From Leisingera thetidis (GTDB lineage: Bacteria > Pseudomonadota > Alphaproteobacteria > Rhodobacterales > Rhodobacteraceae), in contig NZ_CP109787.1 of assembly GCF_025857195.1 (NCBI RefSeq), positions 2,235,501-2,299,500 of the forward strand: a DNA stretch of 64,000 bases. The letters run 5' to 3'. The translations under genes and the position numbers were made by a program. Below the pieces are notes generated by a model that did not search any database, was not told the origin of the DNA, and was given only the letters and a program-made list of their open reading frames with translations. Position 1 is the first letter of the stretch; each line of letters starts with the position of its first letter. Of this stretch, positions 8,872 through 17,954 are shown in pieces.

Positions 8872-8929
8872 CCCGGGCGGTTTCCTGGACGGGCCCCGCT
8901 CCGCCGGAGGCGCGCTGCGCGCCAGCGCA

Positions 8930-8983
8930 GCGCCACGCCCAACGGAAGCGGTGCATCTGTGATGCACTGGCGACGGGCGGGAG
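8930..8983 (+). repeat. Bipartite 54-bp repeat, family 2 (copy A)
   Basis: It begins with GCGCCACGCCCAACG (8930-8944) and ends with GGGCGGGAG (8975-8983). The 30-nt middle is variable and contains a GTGCAT/ATGCAC hairpin. A second copy with the same ends, the same 54-bp length and a different 30-nt hairpin centre is at 52402-52455. Each copy is preceded by a GC-rich hairpin ending close to the first box (here GGCGCG/CGCGCC at 8909-8923). Confidence 0.6.
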
Positions 8984-8999
8984 CCTCTGTGTTGCCGGC

Positions 9000-10052
9000 T
9001 TAGCGGACGGCCATGATCTCTGCAATTTGTGCTGCCGCAGCATCCAGACCTGTCCCGTCCAGCGCCTCGGCCTCTACTGCGGCAATGACCTCCGCCCCGA
9101 TCGCGGCGCGGGATTTGCGGTAGGCGGGATCATAGTGTTCTGCCATCAGCGCTTCGGTCAGCCCGGCCTTGTCGCCTTCGGCGATCCGGGCGAACCAGCC
9201 GTCCACCACCGCGCCGGAGCGGTGGGCGCGCAAGGGTCCTAGCTTCTCGCGCAACCGGTCCGCATCCGACAGGATGTCGTCATAGGCCTGCACCAGATAA
9301 CGGCAGCGGGCCGCTGCCGGCACCTGCAGCTCAATCCGGGGCGCCTGCTTCATCGCGTCCCAGACCGCAGGCGGGATGATCCGCTGGCCGATCTTGTTCG
9401 ACTCCGCCTCCACCAGCACCGCACGGGCCGGATCCAGCCGCATCAGCGCCCCCGCCACGGCGGACTCGAACCCTTTCTGCGACGGCTGCGGCGTGGCCAT
9501 ATCCCCCAGCAGCGAGCCGCGGTGATTGGCCAGCCCTTCCAGATCCAGCACCTGCACGCCCAGGGCGCCTGCGCGTTGCAGCACCTCGGTCTTGGCCGAG
9601 CCGGTATAGCCGTCCAGCGCCACCAGCCGGTGCGGCAGGGCGGTCTCATACATCGCCTTGTGCACCAGGCGGCGGTAGCTTTGGTAGCCGCCCTCCACGA
9701 CTTCGGCGCGCCAGCCGATCTGCTGAAGCATCCAGGTGAACGACCCCGACCGCTGGCCGCCGCGCCAGCAATAGACCAAGGGCTTCCAGCCGCCTTCATG
9801 GTGGCTCAGATGCTGCTCGATGTGGTTGGCGGCATTGCGGAACACCAGCGCCGCCCCCAGCTTGCGCGCCTTGAACGGGCTGTCCTGCACATAGATGGTG
9901 CCGACCTGCGCGCGCTCCTCGTTGTCCAGGACCGGCAGGCTGATCGCCCCGGGCACGTGGTCCTCGGCGTATTCCGCCGGGCTGCGCACGTCGATCACGG
10001 TGTCGAACCCGTGGGCATGGAACTCTTGCAGGGATGTAAATGTCAGCGCCAT
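9000..10052 (-). CDS. selU: tRNA 2-selenouridine synthase (SelU/MnmH)
   Basis: A 350-aa protein that replaces sulfur by selenium in (s2)U34 of tRNAs for Lys, Glu and Gln, through a geranylated intermediate in the studied enzyme. An N-terminal rhodanese domain carries Cys95 in 'YCWRGGQRSGS'. A C-terminal P-loop domain has 'GYTGSAKT' (residues 148-155). The length matches the family. It converges with the SelD fusion gene, which would supply the selenophosphate, so the two form a compact selenium-for-tRNA module. The ATG at 10052 starts the typical 'TFTSLQEFHAHGFDTVIDVRSP'-like N-terminus. Confidence 0.95.
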   Translation of the reverse strand: MALTFTSLQEFHAHGFDTVIDVRSPAEYAEDHVPGAISLPVLDNEERAQVGTIYVQDSPFKARKLGAALVFRNAANHIEQHLSHHEGGWKPLVYCWRGGQRSGSFTWMLQQIGWRAEVVEGGYQSYRRLVHKAMYETALPHRLVALDGYTGSAKTEVLQRAGALGVQVLDLEGLANHRGSLLGDMATPQPSQKGFESAVAGALMRLDPARAVLVEAESNKIGQRIIPPAVWDAMKQAPRIELQVPAAARCRYLVQAYDDILSDADRLREKLGPLRAHRSGAVVDGWFARIAEGDKAGLTEALMAEHYDPAYRKSRAAIGAEVIAAVEAEALDGTGLDAAAAQIAEIMAVR

Positions 10053-10217
10053 CCCTCTGCTCTACCGTGCGCCCGGGGCAAGGAAAAGCCGCAATTGCCG
10101 CAGCTGCTGCGATAAGTCTTGCGCGGAATGCGCACGGGGCGTTATGGCAATCAATGCAAACAGACCGGCGCGGCCCTGAATGCCCCGCCGCTCCAGACCG
10201 CCAAGGACCAGACGGCC

Positions 10218-10709
10218 ATGACCACCGACCCTTTGGACATCCACACCCTGCCCGGCCACCTGATCCGGCGGCTGCACCAGATCTCCGTTGCCCAGTTCAT
10301 GGACCGCATGGCGGCCGAGGGCATTGACCTGACGCCGGTGCAGTTTGCCGCCATGGCCGCCATCCACCGCCATCCGGGGATCGACCAGGCCTCAGTCGCG
10401 GGCCTCATCGCCTATGACCGCGCCACATTGGGCAAGGTGGTGGACCGGCTGGTGGACAAGGGGCTGGTGGAACGCCGCGTGTCCCAGGCCGACCGCCGCG
10501 CCCGCGAGGTCAGCCTGACCCGCGGCGGCACTGTGCTTCTGGACCGGATCCTGCCCATCGTCCGCGCCTCGCAGCCCGGCATTCTGACCGGCCTTACGGA
10601 AGCGGAGCAGGAAACCTTCGTGGCACTGCTGCAAAAGGCAACCCTGGCCGCCAACGACCTCAGCCGGGCGCCGCAGCGCGACCTGCCCGGCCGCCACGCT
10701 GCCGAATAA
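10218..10709 (+). CDS. MarR family transcriptional regulator
   Basis: A 163-aa winged-helix protein. Recognition region 'DRATLGKVVDRLVDKGLVER' and wing 'SQADRRAREVSLT' are classic MarR features, flanked by the N- and C-terminal dimerisation helices. I chose the ATG at 10218 (start 'MTTDPLDIHTLPGHLIRR') because sequence upstream is not family-like; the ribosome-binding site is weak. It is divergent from selU with a gap of about 165 bp and its stop nearly abuts the SRAP gene on the opposite strand. The ligand and targets are unknown. Confidence 0.87.
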   Translation: MTTDPLDIHTLPGHLIRRLHQISVAQFMDRMAAEGIDLTPVQFAAMAAIHRHPGIDQASVAGLIAYDRATLGKVVDRLVDKGLVERRVSQADRRAREVSLTRGGTVLLDRILPIVRASQPGILTGLTEAEQETFVALLQKATLAANDLSRAPQRDLPGRHAAE

Positions 10710-10711
10710 CG

Positions 10712-11401
10712 TCAGATCAGCCGACCGCGCGGGATATCCTCTTCCCCGAAGGGTTCGATCAGTTCCGGCCCCTCAGCCCGGTTGGAGTTCACCGCCGGAT
10801 CCACCCGGTGGAAGTCCAGCAGGCCCTCCGCCCCCGGCTGCATCAGCCTGGCGGCGCCATGCCCGTCCTCGCCCAGCCATTTGCCCCAATCCTCCGGTTC
10901 CAGGATCAGCGGCATCCGGTGGTGGATCGCCGACAGCCCCTGATTGGCGGCGGTGGTGACGATGGCGCAGGTCTTGACCGGGTCCGCGCTGCCCCAGCTT
11001 TGCCAGACGGCGGCAAAGGCCAGCGGCGCGCCGTCGCTGCGGCGGATGTACCAGGGCAGCCGGGCGCCATCCTCCGCCTTGGTCCATTCATAGAAACCGC
11101 TGGCCGGGATCAGGCAGCGCCGGTCGCGGCAGGCTTTGGCAAAGGCAGGCTTTTCCGCAATCGTCTCCGCCCGCGCATTGATCAGCAGCGGCCCGGCGGT
11201 TTTGCTTTTGTACCAATGCGGCAGGAACCCCCAGCGCATGGCCGACAATTGCCGCCCGGTTCCGCCGGCCTGGACCGCATGCACGGCAGTGGCCGGGCAA
11301 ACATTGTAATTGGGCACTGACGGCAGGGTGTTTGCAGGCTGGGCTGCAAACAGCTGCGCCATTGCATCTGCAGGCAGGGTTATGGCAAATCGACCGCACA
11401 T
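10712..11401 (-). CDS. SRAP domain protein (YedK/HMCES family), abasic-site DNA-protein crosslinker
   Basis: A 229-aa protein starting 'MCGRFAITLP', so Cys2 becomes the N-terminal catalytic cysteine after Met removal. Other family signatures are 'NVCPATAVHAV', 'LINARAETIAEKPAF', 'CLIPASGFYEW' with the catalytic Glu, and 'IHHRMPLIL' with the active-site His. SRAP proteins covalently trap abasic sites in single-stranded DNA. The gene converges with marR, with stops 2 bp apart. No SOS box was identified upstream. Confidence 0.93.
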   Translation of the reverse strand: MCGRFAITLPADAMAQLFAAQPANTLPSVPNYNVCPATAVHAVQAGGTGRQLSAMRWGFLPHWYKSKTAGPLLINARAETIAEKPAFAKACRDRRCLIPASGFYEWTKAEDGARLPWYIRRSDGAPLAFAAVWQSWGSADPVKTCAIVTTAANQGLSAIHHRMPLILEPEDWGKWLGEDGHGAARLMQPGAEGLLDFHRVDPAVNSNRAEGPELIEPFGEEDIPRGRLI

Positions 11402-11491
11402 GCTGAATTTCTAACCCAGGACTGCTTCCGCGCATAGCTCCCGCGCACGGCCGGACAGCAGCTGCCCTGACAAAAAAGACGGATAGGCCTT

Positions 11492-13240
11492 ATGACACTT
11501 CAGAACGATCTTCAGGCAGCGTTCGGCTTTCTGAACCAGGGCAAATTCAAACAGGCGCTGAAACAGTCCAAAGGCGGCATGAAACGGCACAAGATCCACC
11601 CGGACTTCCCCAATATCGCAGGGATTTCCCTGTCAGGCCTGGGCAAGCACCGCGATGCCGTTCCCTATTTCAAGAAGGCGCTGGCCCTGGCACCCGGCTT
11701 TCACGACGCGCGCAAGAATCTGGCGCAGACGCTGCTGTTCCTTGAGCAGGGCGAGACCGCAATGAAACTTCTGGACCGGGTGCTGGCGGATCAGCCGGGC
11801 GATCAGGGCGCATTGTATCTGAAGGCGCAGGCCCACCTGGTGCAGAACGATCCCGAAGCGGCCATCGCCACCGCAAACAGTGCCCTTGCCGGTGACAGCA
11901 AACAGCCGCGGATGCTGCGGCTCAGGGCAATGGCCTGGAAGACCCTCGGCGACGAAAAGGCGGCGCTGGACGACTACCGCGCCACGCTGCGGCTCAACCC
12001 CGACGACGTAGACGCCCTGATAAACATCAGCCTGCCGCTGGCCCGCCTGATGCGGCAGGACGAGGCTACCGAAGCCGCGCAGAAGGCGGTTGCCCTGGCG
12101 CCGCAGAACCTTGAGGCGCGGCGGCGGCTGGCCAGCCAGCTGATCTCCAACGGCGAACCCGCGGCAGCCCGCCAGCAGTGTCTGGCGCTCCTGGATCTTG
12201 ACCCCAGGGATACCCAGGTTCTGGAGATGCTTGCCCGGCTCAACAGCCGCGACCAGAATGCCGAGCTGCTGCCCCTTGCGCAAAAGGCTCTGAAGGCCGC
12301 GCCGCCCCGGTCGCAGGACCGCGCCAATGCCGCCTTTGCCCTGGCCCGGATCACCGATCAGGCCGGCGACAAGGCAGGGTTCGCAGCCCATAACGACGAG
12401 GCCAACGCCTGTATGGCGGCGCAGAACCCCTATGACTATGAGGGGGCCGAACGCCAGTTCAGCCGGATCATGGCAGCCTTCCCGGAAATGCTCCGGCCGG
12501 CAGAGGCGGCACAGAACGGGCCGCGGCCGATCTATGTGGTGGGGATGCCGCGCTCGGGCACCACACTGACGGAAACCGTGATCGGCTCGCATCCGCAGGT
12601 TTTCCCCCTGGGCGAGCGCGGCGTGCCGGCCTTCCTGCTGCATCCCTATCTGGACAAGGACCAGGACTTCACCGCCGAGGCCGCCCGCGATTTCATGGCC
12701 GAGGACATCAGCCGCCTGCCCGAAATGCCCGAGGGCACGGCGGCCTATGTCGACAAGATGCCCGACAATTACCGGCTGCTGGGCTACCTGCTGACCGCCT
12801 ACCCGCAGGCCCGTTTCGTGCATCTGTGCCGCGATCCGCGCGATGTGGCGCTGTCGATCTGGCGCGGCTTTTTCTCCGGCAGCTCGCTCACCTATGCCTA
12901 TGACCTCGAGGCGATGGCGCACCGGTTCAACCTCTATGGCCGGCTGATGCAGCACTGGCGGCAGGTGATGCCGGGGCGGATCCATGACCTGCGCTACGAG
13001 GATCTGGTAGGGGACATCGAAACCGAAAGCCGCAGGCTGGCAGACTTCTGCGGTCTCGACTGGGTCGAGGACATGGCCCACCCCGAGCGCCACGAGGGCC
13101 AGGTACTGACGCTGTCCAACACCCAGCTGCGGCAGACAGTGCATACCCGCTCAGTTGGCAAATGGGAGAAATACGCCGATGTCCTGGCGCCGTTCATTGC
13201 CGGGCTGGACCCGGAAATCTGGCCGGAAATCAAGACGTAA
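11492..13240 (+). CDS. TPR-repeat sulfotransferase
   Basis: A 582-aa protein. Residues 1 to about 330 are tetratricopeptide repeats ('FPNIAGISLSGLGKHRDAVPYFKKAL' style units). The C-terminal half is a sulfotransferase domain with the PAPS 5'-phosphosulfate loop 'GMPRSGTTLTE' (about residue 350) and the 3'-phosphate motif 'FVHLCRDPRDVALSIW'. No signal peptide is seen, so it is probably cytosolic. This architecture is common in roseobacters. The substrate cannot be read from sequence. It is divergent from the SRAP gene. Confidence 0.88.
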   Translation: MTLQNDLQAAFGFLNQGKFKQALKQSKGGMKRHKIHPDFPNIAGISLSGLGKHRDAVPYFKKALALAPGFHDARKNLAQTLLFLEQGETAMKLLDRVLADQPGDQGALYLKAQAHLVQNDPEAAIATANSALAGDSKQPRMLRLRAMAWKTLGDEKAALDDYRATLRLNPDDVDALINISLPLARLMRQDEATEAAQKAVALAPQNLEARRRLASQLISNGEPAAARQQCLALLDLDPRDTQVLEMLARLNSRDQNAELLPLAQKALKAAPPRSQDRANAAFALARITDQAGDKAGFAAHNDEANACMAAQNPYDYEGAERQFSRIMAAFPEMLRPAEAAQNGPRPIYVVGMPRSGTTLTETVIGSHPQVFPLGERGVPAFLLHPYLDKDQDFTAEAARDFMAEDISRLPEMPEGTAAYVDKMPDNYRLLGYLLTAYPQARFVHLCRDPRDVALSIWRGFFSGSSLTYAYDLEAMAHRFNLYGRLMQHWRQVMPGRIHDLRYEDLVGDIETESRRLADFCGLDWVEDMAHPERHEGQVLTLSNTQLRQTVHTRSVGKWEKYADVLAPFIAGLDPEIWPEIKT

Positions 13241-13246
13241 CGGGGG

Positions 13247-13555
13247 CTACTTCGCGTAAGCCTTGCGCGCCAGCTCGATGCGGGCATCCATCATCGACAT
13301 ATCCTTCAGGATCTCCTGCCGGCGGACCCGGTCGCCGGTCTCGCTCAGCTCCGCCCGCAGGCGCTGCAATTCGCGCGACAGGCTGACAAATTCCGGCACC
13401 CCGCCGCTTTCGCGCACCAGCCGGTTGAGCAGCGCATTTTCCGGATCATCACAGTCCGGCAGCGGCCTGCCGGCGCCGGCCAGATTGTCAAAGGCGCCGT
13501 CCTTCTCGGCGGCTTCGATGCGGGCATTGATGAGGTCGATCAGCGGGTGGTCCAT
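13247..13555 (-). CDS. DUF1992 (DnaJ-homologue-like) small protein
   Basis: A 102-aa protein starting 'MDHPLIDLINARIEAAEKDGAFDNLAGAGRPLP' (motif spread over residues 1-33), which is the hallmark of the DUF1992 family, the non-J region shared with DNAJC28. I chose the ATG at 13555 because the family begins here; the longer frame reads through non-conserved sequence. Function is unknown. It converges with the TPR-sulfotransferase gene, with stops 6 bp apart. Confidence 0.83.
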   Translation of the reverse strand: MDHPLIDLINARIEAAEKDGAFDNLAGAGRPLPDCDDPENALLNRLVRESGGVPEFVSLSRELQRLRAELSETGDRVRRQEILKDMSMMDARIELARKAYAK

Positions 13556-13656
13556 AGGGGCATTTTGCCATGTCTGCGCGGCGGGAAAAACCCTTTGCAG
13601 TTTGCGCCCGAATGGCCGGCAGGCGCCCGCCCGCTCCCGCACCGGGCGGGGCTGCC

Positions 13657-14265
13657 TTATTCCGCCGCCTGCGGCGCCGGGTTGGCCGTCTGCCAGGCCT
13701 CCAGCGCCTCGATCCGGCCGATCCAGCGCAGGATATTGCCGTAGCCCTCAACCGGATACTGGCAAGGCTCCCGGTAGCACAGGATCGCCGCGACCGAGAG
13801 ATCCGCCGTGGTCATGGCCTCCCCCGACAGCCAGCCGCGCCCCTCCAGGTGCCCGTCCAGTACCTTGGCGTATTTGTGGAAGTCCTCCGCCGCGGCCTCC
13901 ATGTCGATATCCTCGCGCCCGAAGAAATGGCGCGAGATGAATTTGCTGCAGGCCGGTGTCCAGTGGCAGCCCTCCCAGAACTGCCAGCGCATGATGTCAT
14001 AGCGCTGGTTCGAGCGCGGCCACAGCGGCGTGTCCTGATCGGTGCACAGCCGGTTGACGATCGCATTGGATTCCCACAGCGATGACCCGTCGTCTTCCTC
14101 CAGCACCGGCACCTTGGCGTTGGGGTTGAGGCCCAGAAACGCCTCCTGAAACTGGTCCCCGGCTTGCAGGTCAACGATTTCAACCGGCAGTTTCAGCCCC
14201 AAAAGGCTGTTTGCCACCAACACCTTGCGGGAGTTCGGTGACGGCGGAAATACATGCAGTTTCAT
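13657..14265 (-). CDS. Glutathione S-transferase family protein
   Basis: A 202-aa protein. The N-terminal thioredoxin-like domain contains 'SPNSRKVLVAN' (candidate catalytic Ser) and the cis-Pro motif 'NAKVPVLEEDD' followed by 'LWESNAI', the glutathione-binding E/S pair. The C-terminal helical domain contains 'TTADLSVAAIL' with the N-capping Asp. The substrate is not predictable. The upstream intergenic region is AT-rich (ATTAATTAACATTATCG), the likely promoter. It points towards the DUF1992 gene and may share a transcript. Confidence 0.88.
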   Translation of the reverse strand: MKLHVFPPSPNSRKVLVANSLLGLKLPVEIVDLQAGDQFQEAFLGLNPNAKVPVLEEDDGSSLWESNAIVNRLCTDQDTPLWPRSNQRYDIMRWQFWEGCHWTPACSKFISRHFFGREDIDMEAAAEDFHKYAKVLDGHLEGRGWLSGEAMTTADLSVAAILCYREPCQYPVEGYGNILRWIGRIEALEAWQTANPAPQAAE

Positions 14266-14408
14266 GGGGAGACCTCTCTGGCACCATTAATTAACATTAT
14301 CGTTAAATAATGGGATTGCGGCATCGGGTCAAGGCCGCACAGCACCACCCGCCCAGCAGCGCCCGCTCCAAGAGGTTAATATTCAATAAACAAAATATGT
14401 AAGCAGCC

Positions 14409-14444
14409 CTGACCCTATGTTTCGCGCGCGAAACATAGGGTCAG
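14409..14444. terminator. 36-bp perfect palindrome downstream of 5'-nucleotidase gene
   Basis: CTGACCCTATGTTTCGCG is followed immediately by its exact reverse complement, giving 18+18 bp with no spacer. It lies 24 bp past the stop of the minus-strand 5'-nucleotidase gene and 144 bp upstream of the GST start. A transcript would fold into a long GC-centred hairpin. No U-tract follows, so a terminator, a dimeric-protein operator or a cruciform site all remain possible. Confidence 0.5.
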
Positions 14445-14467
14445 TACCGATGACCTATTCCGGCCGT

Positions 14468-16060
14468 CTATTTCACCTGGGAAATCCGCCCGTCGGTATA
14501 AGGGGTGTAAGGCCCTTGCGCCGCCAGATATTCCGCCAGGTATTCCGCCAGCACATCAGCCAGATCCGGCCCGAAATCATAGGCATTCCGATCGCTGCCT
14601 TCGAACATCGCATAGCCGTCACCGCCATTGCGGACGTAATCATTGGTGACCACCACATAGGTTTTTGCCGGATCAATGGGAACAAAGCCTCCGCCCTCCG
14701 CCACCATCACCTCCTTGATGCGGCCTGCATTAGGCGGCACGGAGCCGTCCCAGCTGAATTTCAGCCCTGCCACCTGCGGGAAGCGGCCCTTGACGTCCTC
14801 GATCTGGCTGACGCCGTTCTCCAGCGCCTCAACCAGGGTTTTGCCATCGATTTCAAAAGTGGAGAGCGTGTTCTGGAACGGCAGGACGGTCAGCACCTCG
14901 CCCATGGTCACCTCCCCCGCATCCAGGCCGGCCCGGATACCGCCCGCGTTGGCGATGGCGATGGTCACCCCCTGGTCCCGCACCCGCTCCAGCATTGCAT
15001 CCGCCACCAGATTGCCCATCTGGCACTCCTGCACCCGGCAGACATCGCGGCTGCCTTCAATGGGTTCAGCCGCCTCTGCCACCACCCTGTTGCGGATCTC
15101 ATCCAGCGGCAGCGCCAGTTCCGCAATCCGGTTGAGAGTTGCCGCGTCCTGGCTGACAGCGGCATCCATAATCAGCGGCTCCCCTTCCGCACTGATCACA
15201 TTGCCCGCATCATCAAAGGTGACATTCAGCTCCCCAAGGAATTTGCCATAGGCATAGGCCTGCACGATCTGCACCCCGTTGACCACGGTCGGGTACGGCC
15301 CTGCGGCCTTCTCCGAAGTGTTGGACAGATAGGTATTGCTATGGCCGCCGACGATCACGTCCACCCCGGAGGTTTCCGCCGCCACCCGCTGGTCGACGCC
15401 ATAGCCGGAGTGGCTCAGCACCACGATCTTGTTCACCCCTGCCGCGGTCAGCCGGTCCGCCTCTGCCTGCACCGCCGCCACCGGATCGGAGAAATGGACG
15501 TTTCGGCCGGGGCTGGCCAGCTCATGCGTGTCTTCCGGTGTCAGGCCGATCAGGCCGATCCGCTCGCCGCCGCGCTCGATCACCGCGGACTTCTTCAGCA
15601 CATCCGCCAGCGCCGGCTCATTCGAGACATCGGCGTTGGACATCAGCACCGGAAACCCCACCGCATCCATGAACCCCCGCAGCACCTGCGGCCCGTCGTC
15701 GAATTCATGGTTGCCCACGGTCATCCCGTCATAGCCGAGCCGATTCATGAACTCCGCCGCCGCCCTGCCCTTGTAGTAGGTATAGAACAGCGAGCCCTGG
15801 AACTGATCGCCGCCATCCACCAGGATCGCATTCTCCGCTCTGTCGCGCGCTGCGGCTATCGCCGTTGCCAGCCGTGCGGTGCCGCCGTAACACTTGCCCT
15901 CGGCCTGGTCCCCCGCATCGCAGGTGCTGTCGTATTTGCTGATCGGCTCGAACCGGGAATGGAAATCGTTGGTGTGAAGGATGGTCAGTTTGAAATCCGC
16001 AGCAGCCGCTCCGGCCGTCAGGGCAAGAACTGCAACCGGCGTGAGATTCCGCGCAATCAT
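14468..16060 (-). CDS. Periplasmic 5'-nucleotidase/2',3'-cyclic phosphodiesterase family (UshA-like)
   Basis: A 530-aa protein with a signal peptide (MIARNLTPVAVLALTAGAAAA). The calcineurin-like metallophosphatase domain shows all metal motifs: 'HTNDFHSRFEP', 'VDGGDQFQGS', 'VGNHEFDDG', 'VLSHSGYG' and 'GGHSNTYL'. The C-terminal substrate domain includes 'NAGGIRAGLDAGEVT' and 'VVTNDYVRNGGDGYAMF'. It probably salvages phosphate and nucleosides from external nucleotides. I chose the ATG at 16060 for the clean signal peptide; the frame extends upstream without one. The exact substrate is uncertain. Confidence 0.9.
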   Translation of the reverse strand: MIARNLTPVAVLALTAGAAAADFKLTILHTNDFHSRFEPISKYDSTCDAGDQAEGKCYGGTARLATAIAAARDRAENAILVDGGDQFQGSLFYTYYKGRAAAEFMNRLGYDGMTVGNHEFDDGPQVLRGFMDAVGFPVLMSNADVSNEPALADVLKKSAVIERGGERIGLIGLTPEDTHELASPGRNVHFSDPVAAVQAEADRLTAAGVNKIVVLSHSGYGVDQRVAAETSGVDVIVGGHSNTYLSNTSEKAAGPYPTVVNGVQIVQAYAYGKFLGELNVTFDDAGNVISAEGEPLIMDAAVSQDAATLNRIAELALPLDEIRNRVVAEAAEPIEGSRDVCRVQECQMGNLVADAMLERVRDQGVTIAIANAGGIRAGLDAGEVTMGEVLTVLPFQNTLSTFEIDGKTLVEALENGVSQIEDVKGRFPQVAGLKFSWDGSVPPNAGRIKEVMVAEGGGFVPIDPAKTYVVVTNDYVRNGGDGYAMFEGSDRNAYDFGPDLADVLAEYLAEYLAAQGPYTPYTDGRISQVK

Positions 16061-16222
16061 AAGATGTCTCCCATAGGGCTGTTTTGGTGAGAGCCTGCGC
16101 CCAATGCCCGCGCTGGTCAAAGGGGAAAAGCCGCGCATCCGCCTCCCCTTGCGTCAGCTTGGGCGGCTTCGCCCCCGTCAATCCCCCTTGATTCATTTGA
16201 CGGTGCAGGGCATCAGGCCGGT

Positions 16223-16561
16223 ATGCTGATTTACAAGATTTTCCGGGCGGACGAATGGGCCGCACTGCAGGCCGCGGGCGAAACCCGGGGCGCGCCGATC
16301 GATGTGGCCGACGGCTATGTCCACTTCTCCACCGCAACCCAGGCGGCTGAGACCGCAGCCAGGCATTTTGCCGGCGCCGAGGGGCTGACCCTTCTGGCCT
16401 GCGATGCAGCGGCGATGGGCGATGACCTGAAATGGGAAGTTTCCCGCGGCGGCGCAGAATTCCCGCATCTCTACCGCACTATCCGCATGTCGGACGTGGT
16501 CTGGGCCAAGCCGCTGCCGCTGGCGGGCGGCGTGCACCGGTTCCCGGAGGATATGGCATGA
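16223..16561 (+). CDS. DUF952 family protein
   Basis: A 112-aa protein. '[10 protein letters not shown]', '[23 protein letters not shown]' (motif region) and 'PHLYRTI' match DUF952, a family with a glutathione-S-transferase-independent fold and no settled function. Its TGA overlaps the ATG of pyrD (ATGA), making it the first gene of a DUF952-pyrD-arsC-like operon. Conservation of this pairing in relatives would suggest a role linked to pyrD expression or nucleotide metabolism, but nothing in the sequence shows it. Confidence 0.85.
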   Translation: MLIYKIFRADEWAALQAAGETRGAPIDVADGYVHFSTATQAAETAARHFAGAEGLTLLACDAAAMGDDLKWEVSRGGAEFPHLYRTIRMSDVVWAKPLPLAGGVHRFPEDMA

Positions 16562-17616
16562 AGCTGACCGAGAAACTGGCGCTGGCCGCCATGCACCGGA
16601 TCGATCCGGAGGCCGCGCACGGGCTGTCGGTCAAGGCGCTGAGCATGGGTCTGGCACCTGCCCCCGGCCCGGTGACATCTGCGCGCCTCAAAACCACGCT
16701 GGCGGGTATTGATTTGCCGAACCCGGTTGGCCTCGCCGCAGGCTATGACAAGAACGCCGAGGCGCTGGCGCCGCTGGCGAAATCCGGCTTCGGCTTCATC
16801 GAGGTCGGGGCCGCCACCCCGCGCCCGCAGCCCGGCAACCCCAAGCCGCGCCTGTTCCGCCTGACCGAGGACCGCGCCGCGATCAACCGCTTCGGCTTCA
16901 ACAACGAGGGCATGGAGGCAATCGGCGACCGGCTGGCGCAGCGCCCGCGCGATGCGGTCATCGGGCTCAACCTCGGCGCCAACAAGGACAGCGAGGACCG
17001 CGCCGCGGATTTTGCCAGGGTGCTGGCCCATTGCGGCGCGCATCTGGACTTTGCCACCGTCAACGTCTCCTCCCCCAACACCGAAAAACTGCGCGATCTG
17101 CAGGGCAAGGCGGCACTGTCGGCGCTGCTGGCAGGCGTCATCGAAACCCGCGACGGCCTCAGCCGCCGGGTGCCGGTGTTCCTGAAAATCGCGCCGGATC
17201 TCGACCGCGCCGGCATCGAGGACATTGCCGCCGTGTCGATTGAGAGCGGCATCGACGCGGTGATTGCCACCAACACCACCCTGTCGCGCGACGGGCTGCA
17301 AAGCGTCCACAAGGGCGAGGCCGGCGGGCTGTCCGGCGCGCCGCTGTTCGAGAAATCCACCCGGGTTCTGGCGCAGCTTTCGGAACTGCTGGACGGCAGG
17401 GTGCCGCTGGTGGGCGTCGGCGGCATCAGCACCGCCGAACAGGCCTATGCCAAGATCTGCGCCGGGGCGTCTGCGGTGCAGTTCTATACCGCGATGGTCT
17501 ATGGCGGCCTGTCGCTGGCCGGCGATATTGCCCGCGGACTGGATGAACTGCTGGCCCACGACGGGTTCAGCAGCGTTGCGCAAGCTGTTGGAACCAAACG
17601 GAAGGACTGGCTGTGA
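16558..17616 (+). CDS. pyrD: Dihydroorotate dehydrogenase, class 2 (quinone-linked)
   Basis: A 352-aa FMN enzyme oxidising dihydroorotate to orotate in pyrimidine synthesis and passing electrons to quinone. Class 2 features are the N-terminal membrane-association helices ('[23 protein letters not shown]' region), '[16 protein letters not shown]', '[10 protein letters not shown]', the catalytic Ser in 'TVNVSSPNT', 'IATNTTLSR' and the FMN phosphate site 'VGVGGIST'. It overlaps its neighbours on both sides (ATGA with DUF952, GTGA with the arsC-like gene). The start at 16558 fits the family length. Confidence 0.95.
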   Translation: MKLTEKLALAAMHRIDPEAAHGLSVKALSMGLAPAPGPVTSARLKTTLAGIDLPNPVGLAAGYDKNAEALAPLAKSGFGFIEVGAATPRPQPGNPKPRLFRLTEDRAAINRFGFNNEGMEAIGDRLAQRPRDAVIGLNLGANKDSEDRAADFARVLAHCGAHLDFATVNVSSPNTEKLRDLQGKAALSALLAGVIETRDGLSRRVPVFLKIAPDLDRAGIEDIAAVSIESGIDAVIATNTTLSRDGLQSVHKGEAGGLSGAPLFEKSTRVLAQLSELLDGRVPLVGVGGISTAEQAYAKICAGASAVQFYTAMVYGGLSLAGDIARGLDELLAHDGFSSVAQAVGTKRKDWL

Positions 17617-17954
17617 TCACCTATTGGCATTACCCGAAATGCTCGAAATCCCGCGCAGGCCTCGCGCTGATCGAGGCACGCGGCGCTGAAGTTCACACGC
17701 GGGCTTATCTGGAGGACGCTCCGTCTGTTGAGGAGCTGAGCGCAGTGCAGGCGGCGCTTGGCGTTTCCGCAGTGGAGATGATGCGGACGGGTGAGAAGGT
17801 TTTCAAGGAGCTGGGCCTGAGCAAGGACAGCGCCGAGGCCGACTTGCTGGCCGCGATGGCCGCGCATCCGATCCTGATCGAACGCCCGATTGCCATCAGG
17901 GACGGCAAGGCAGTGATCGGCCGTCCCACCGAGGCGATTGAAGCACTGCTGTAA
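17613..17954 (+). CDS. ArsC-family arsenate reductase-like protein
   Basis: A 113-aa protein starting with GTG at 17613, overlapping the pyrD stop. '[11 protein letters not shown]' puts the catalytic Cys at position 10, and the downstream arginines of ArsC appear in 'RTGE', 'LIERPI' and 'IGRP'. It is closer to the short YfgD-type members than to the classic arsenate reductase, and no ars genes are nearby, so true arsenate reduction is not certain. It is the last gene of the operon, followed by two strong hairpins. Confidence 0.85.
   Translation: MITYWHYPKCSKSRAGLALIEARGAEVHTRAYLEDAPSVEELSAVQAALGVSAVEMMRTGEKVFKELGLSKDSAEADLLAAMAAHPILIERPIAIRDGKAVIGRPTEAIEALL

Noticed and set aside
8460..9242. 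260-codon plus-strand frame spanning the end of the selD fusion and the antisense of selU
   Set aside because: It crosses intergenic repeats and two real genes in other frames; no coherent protein.
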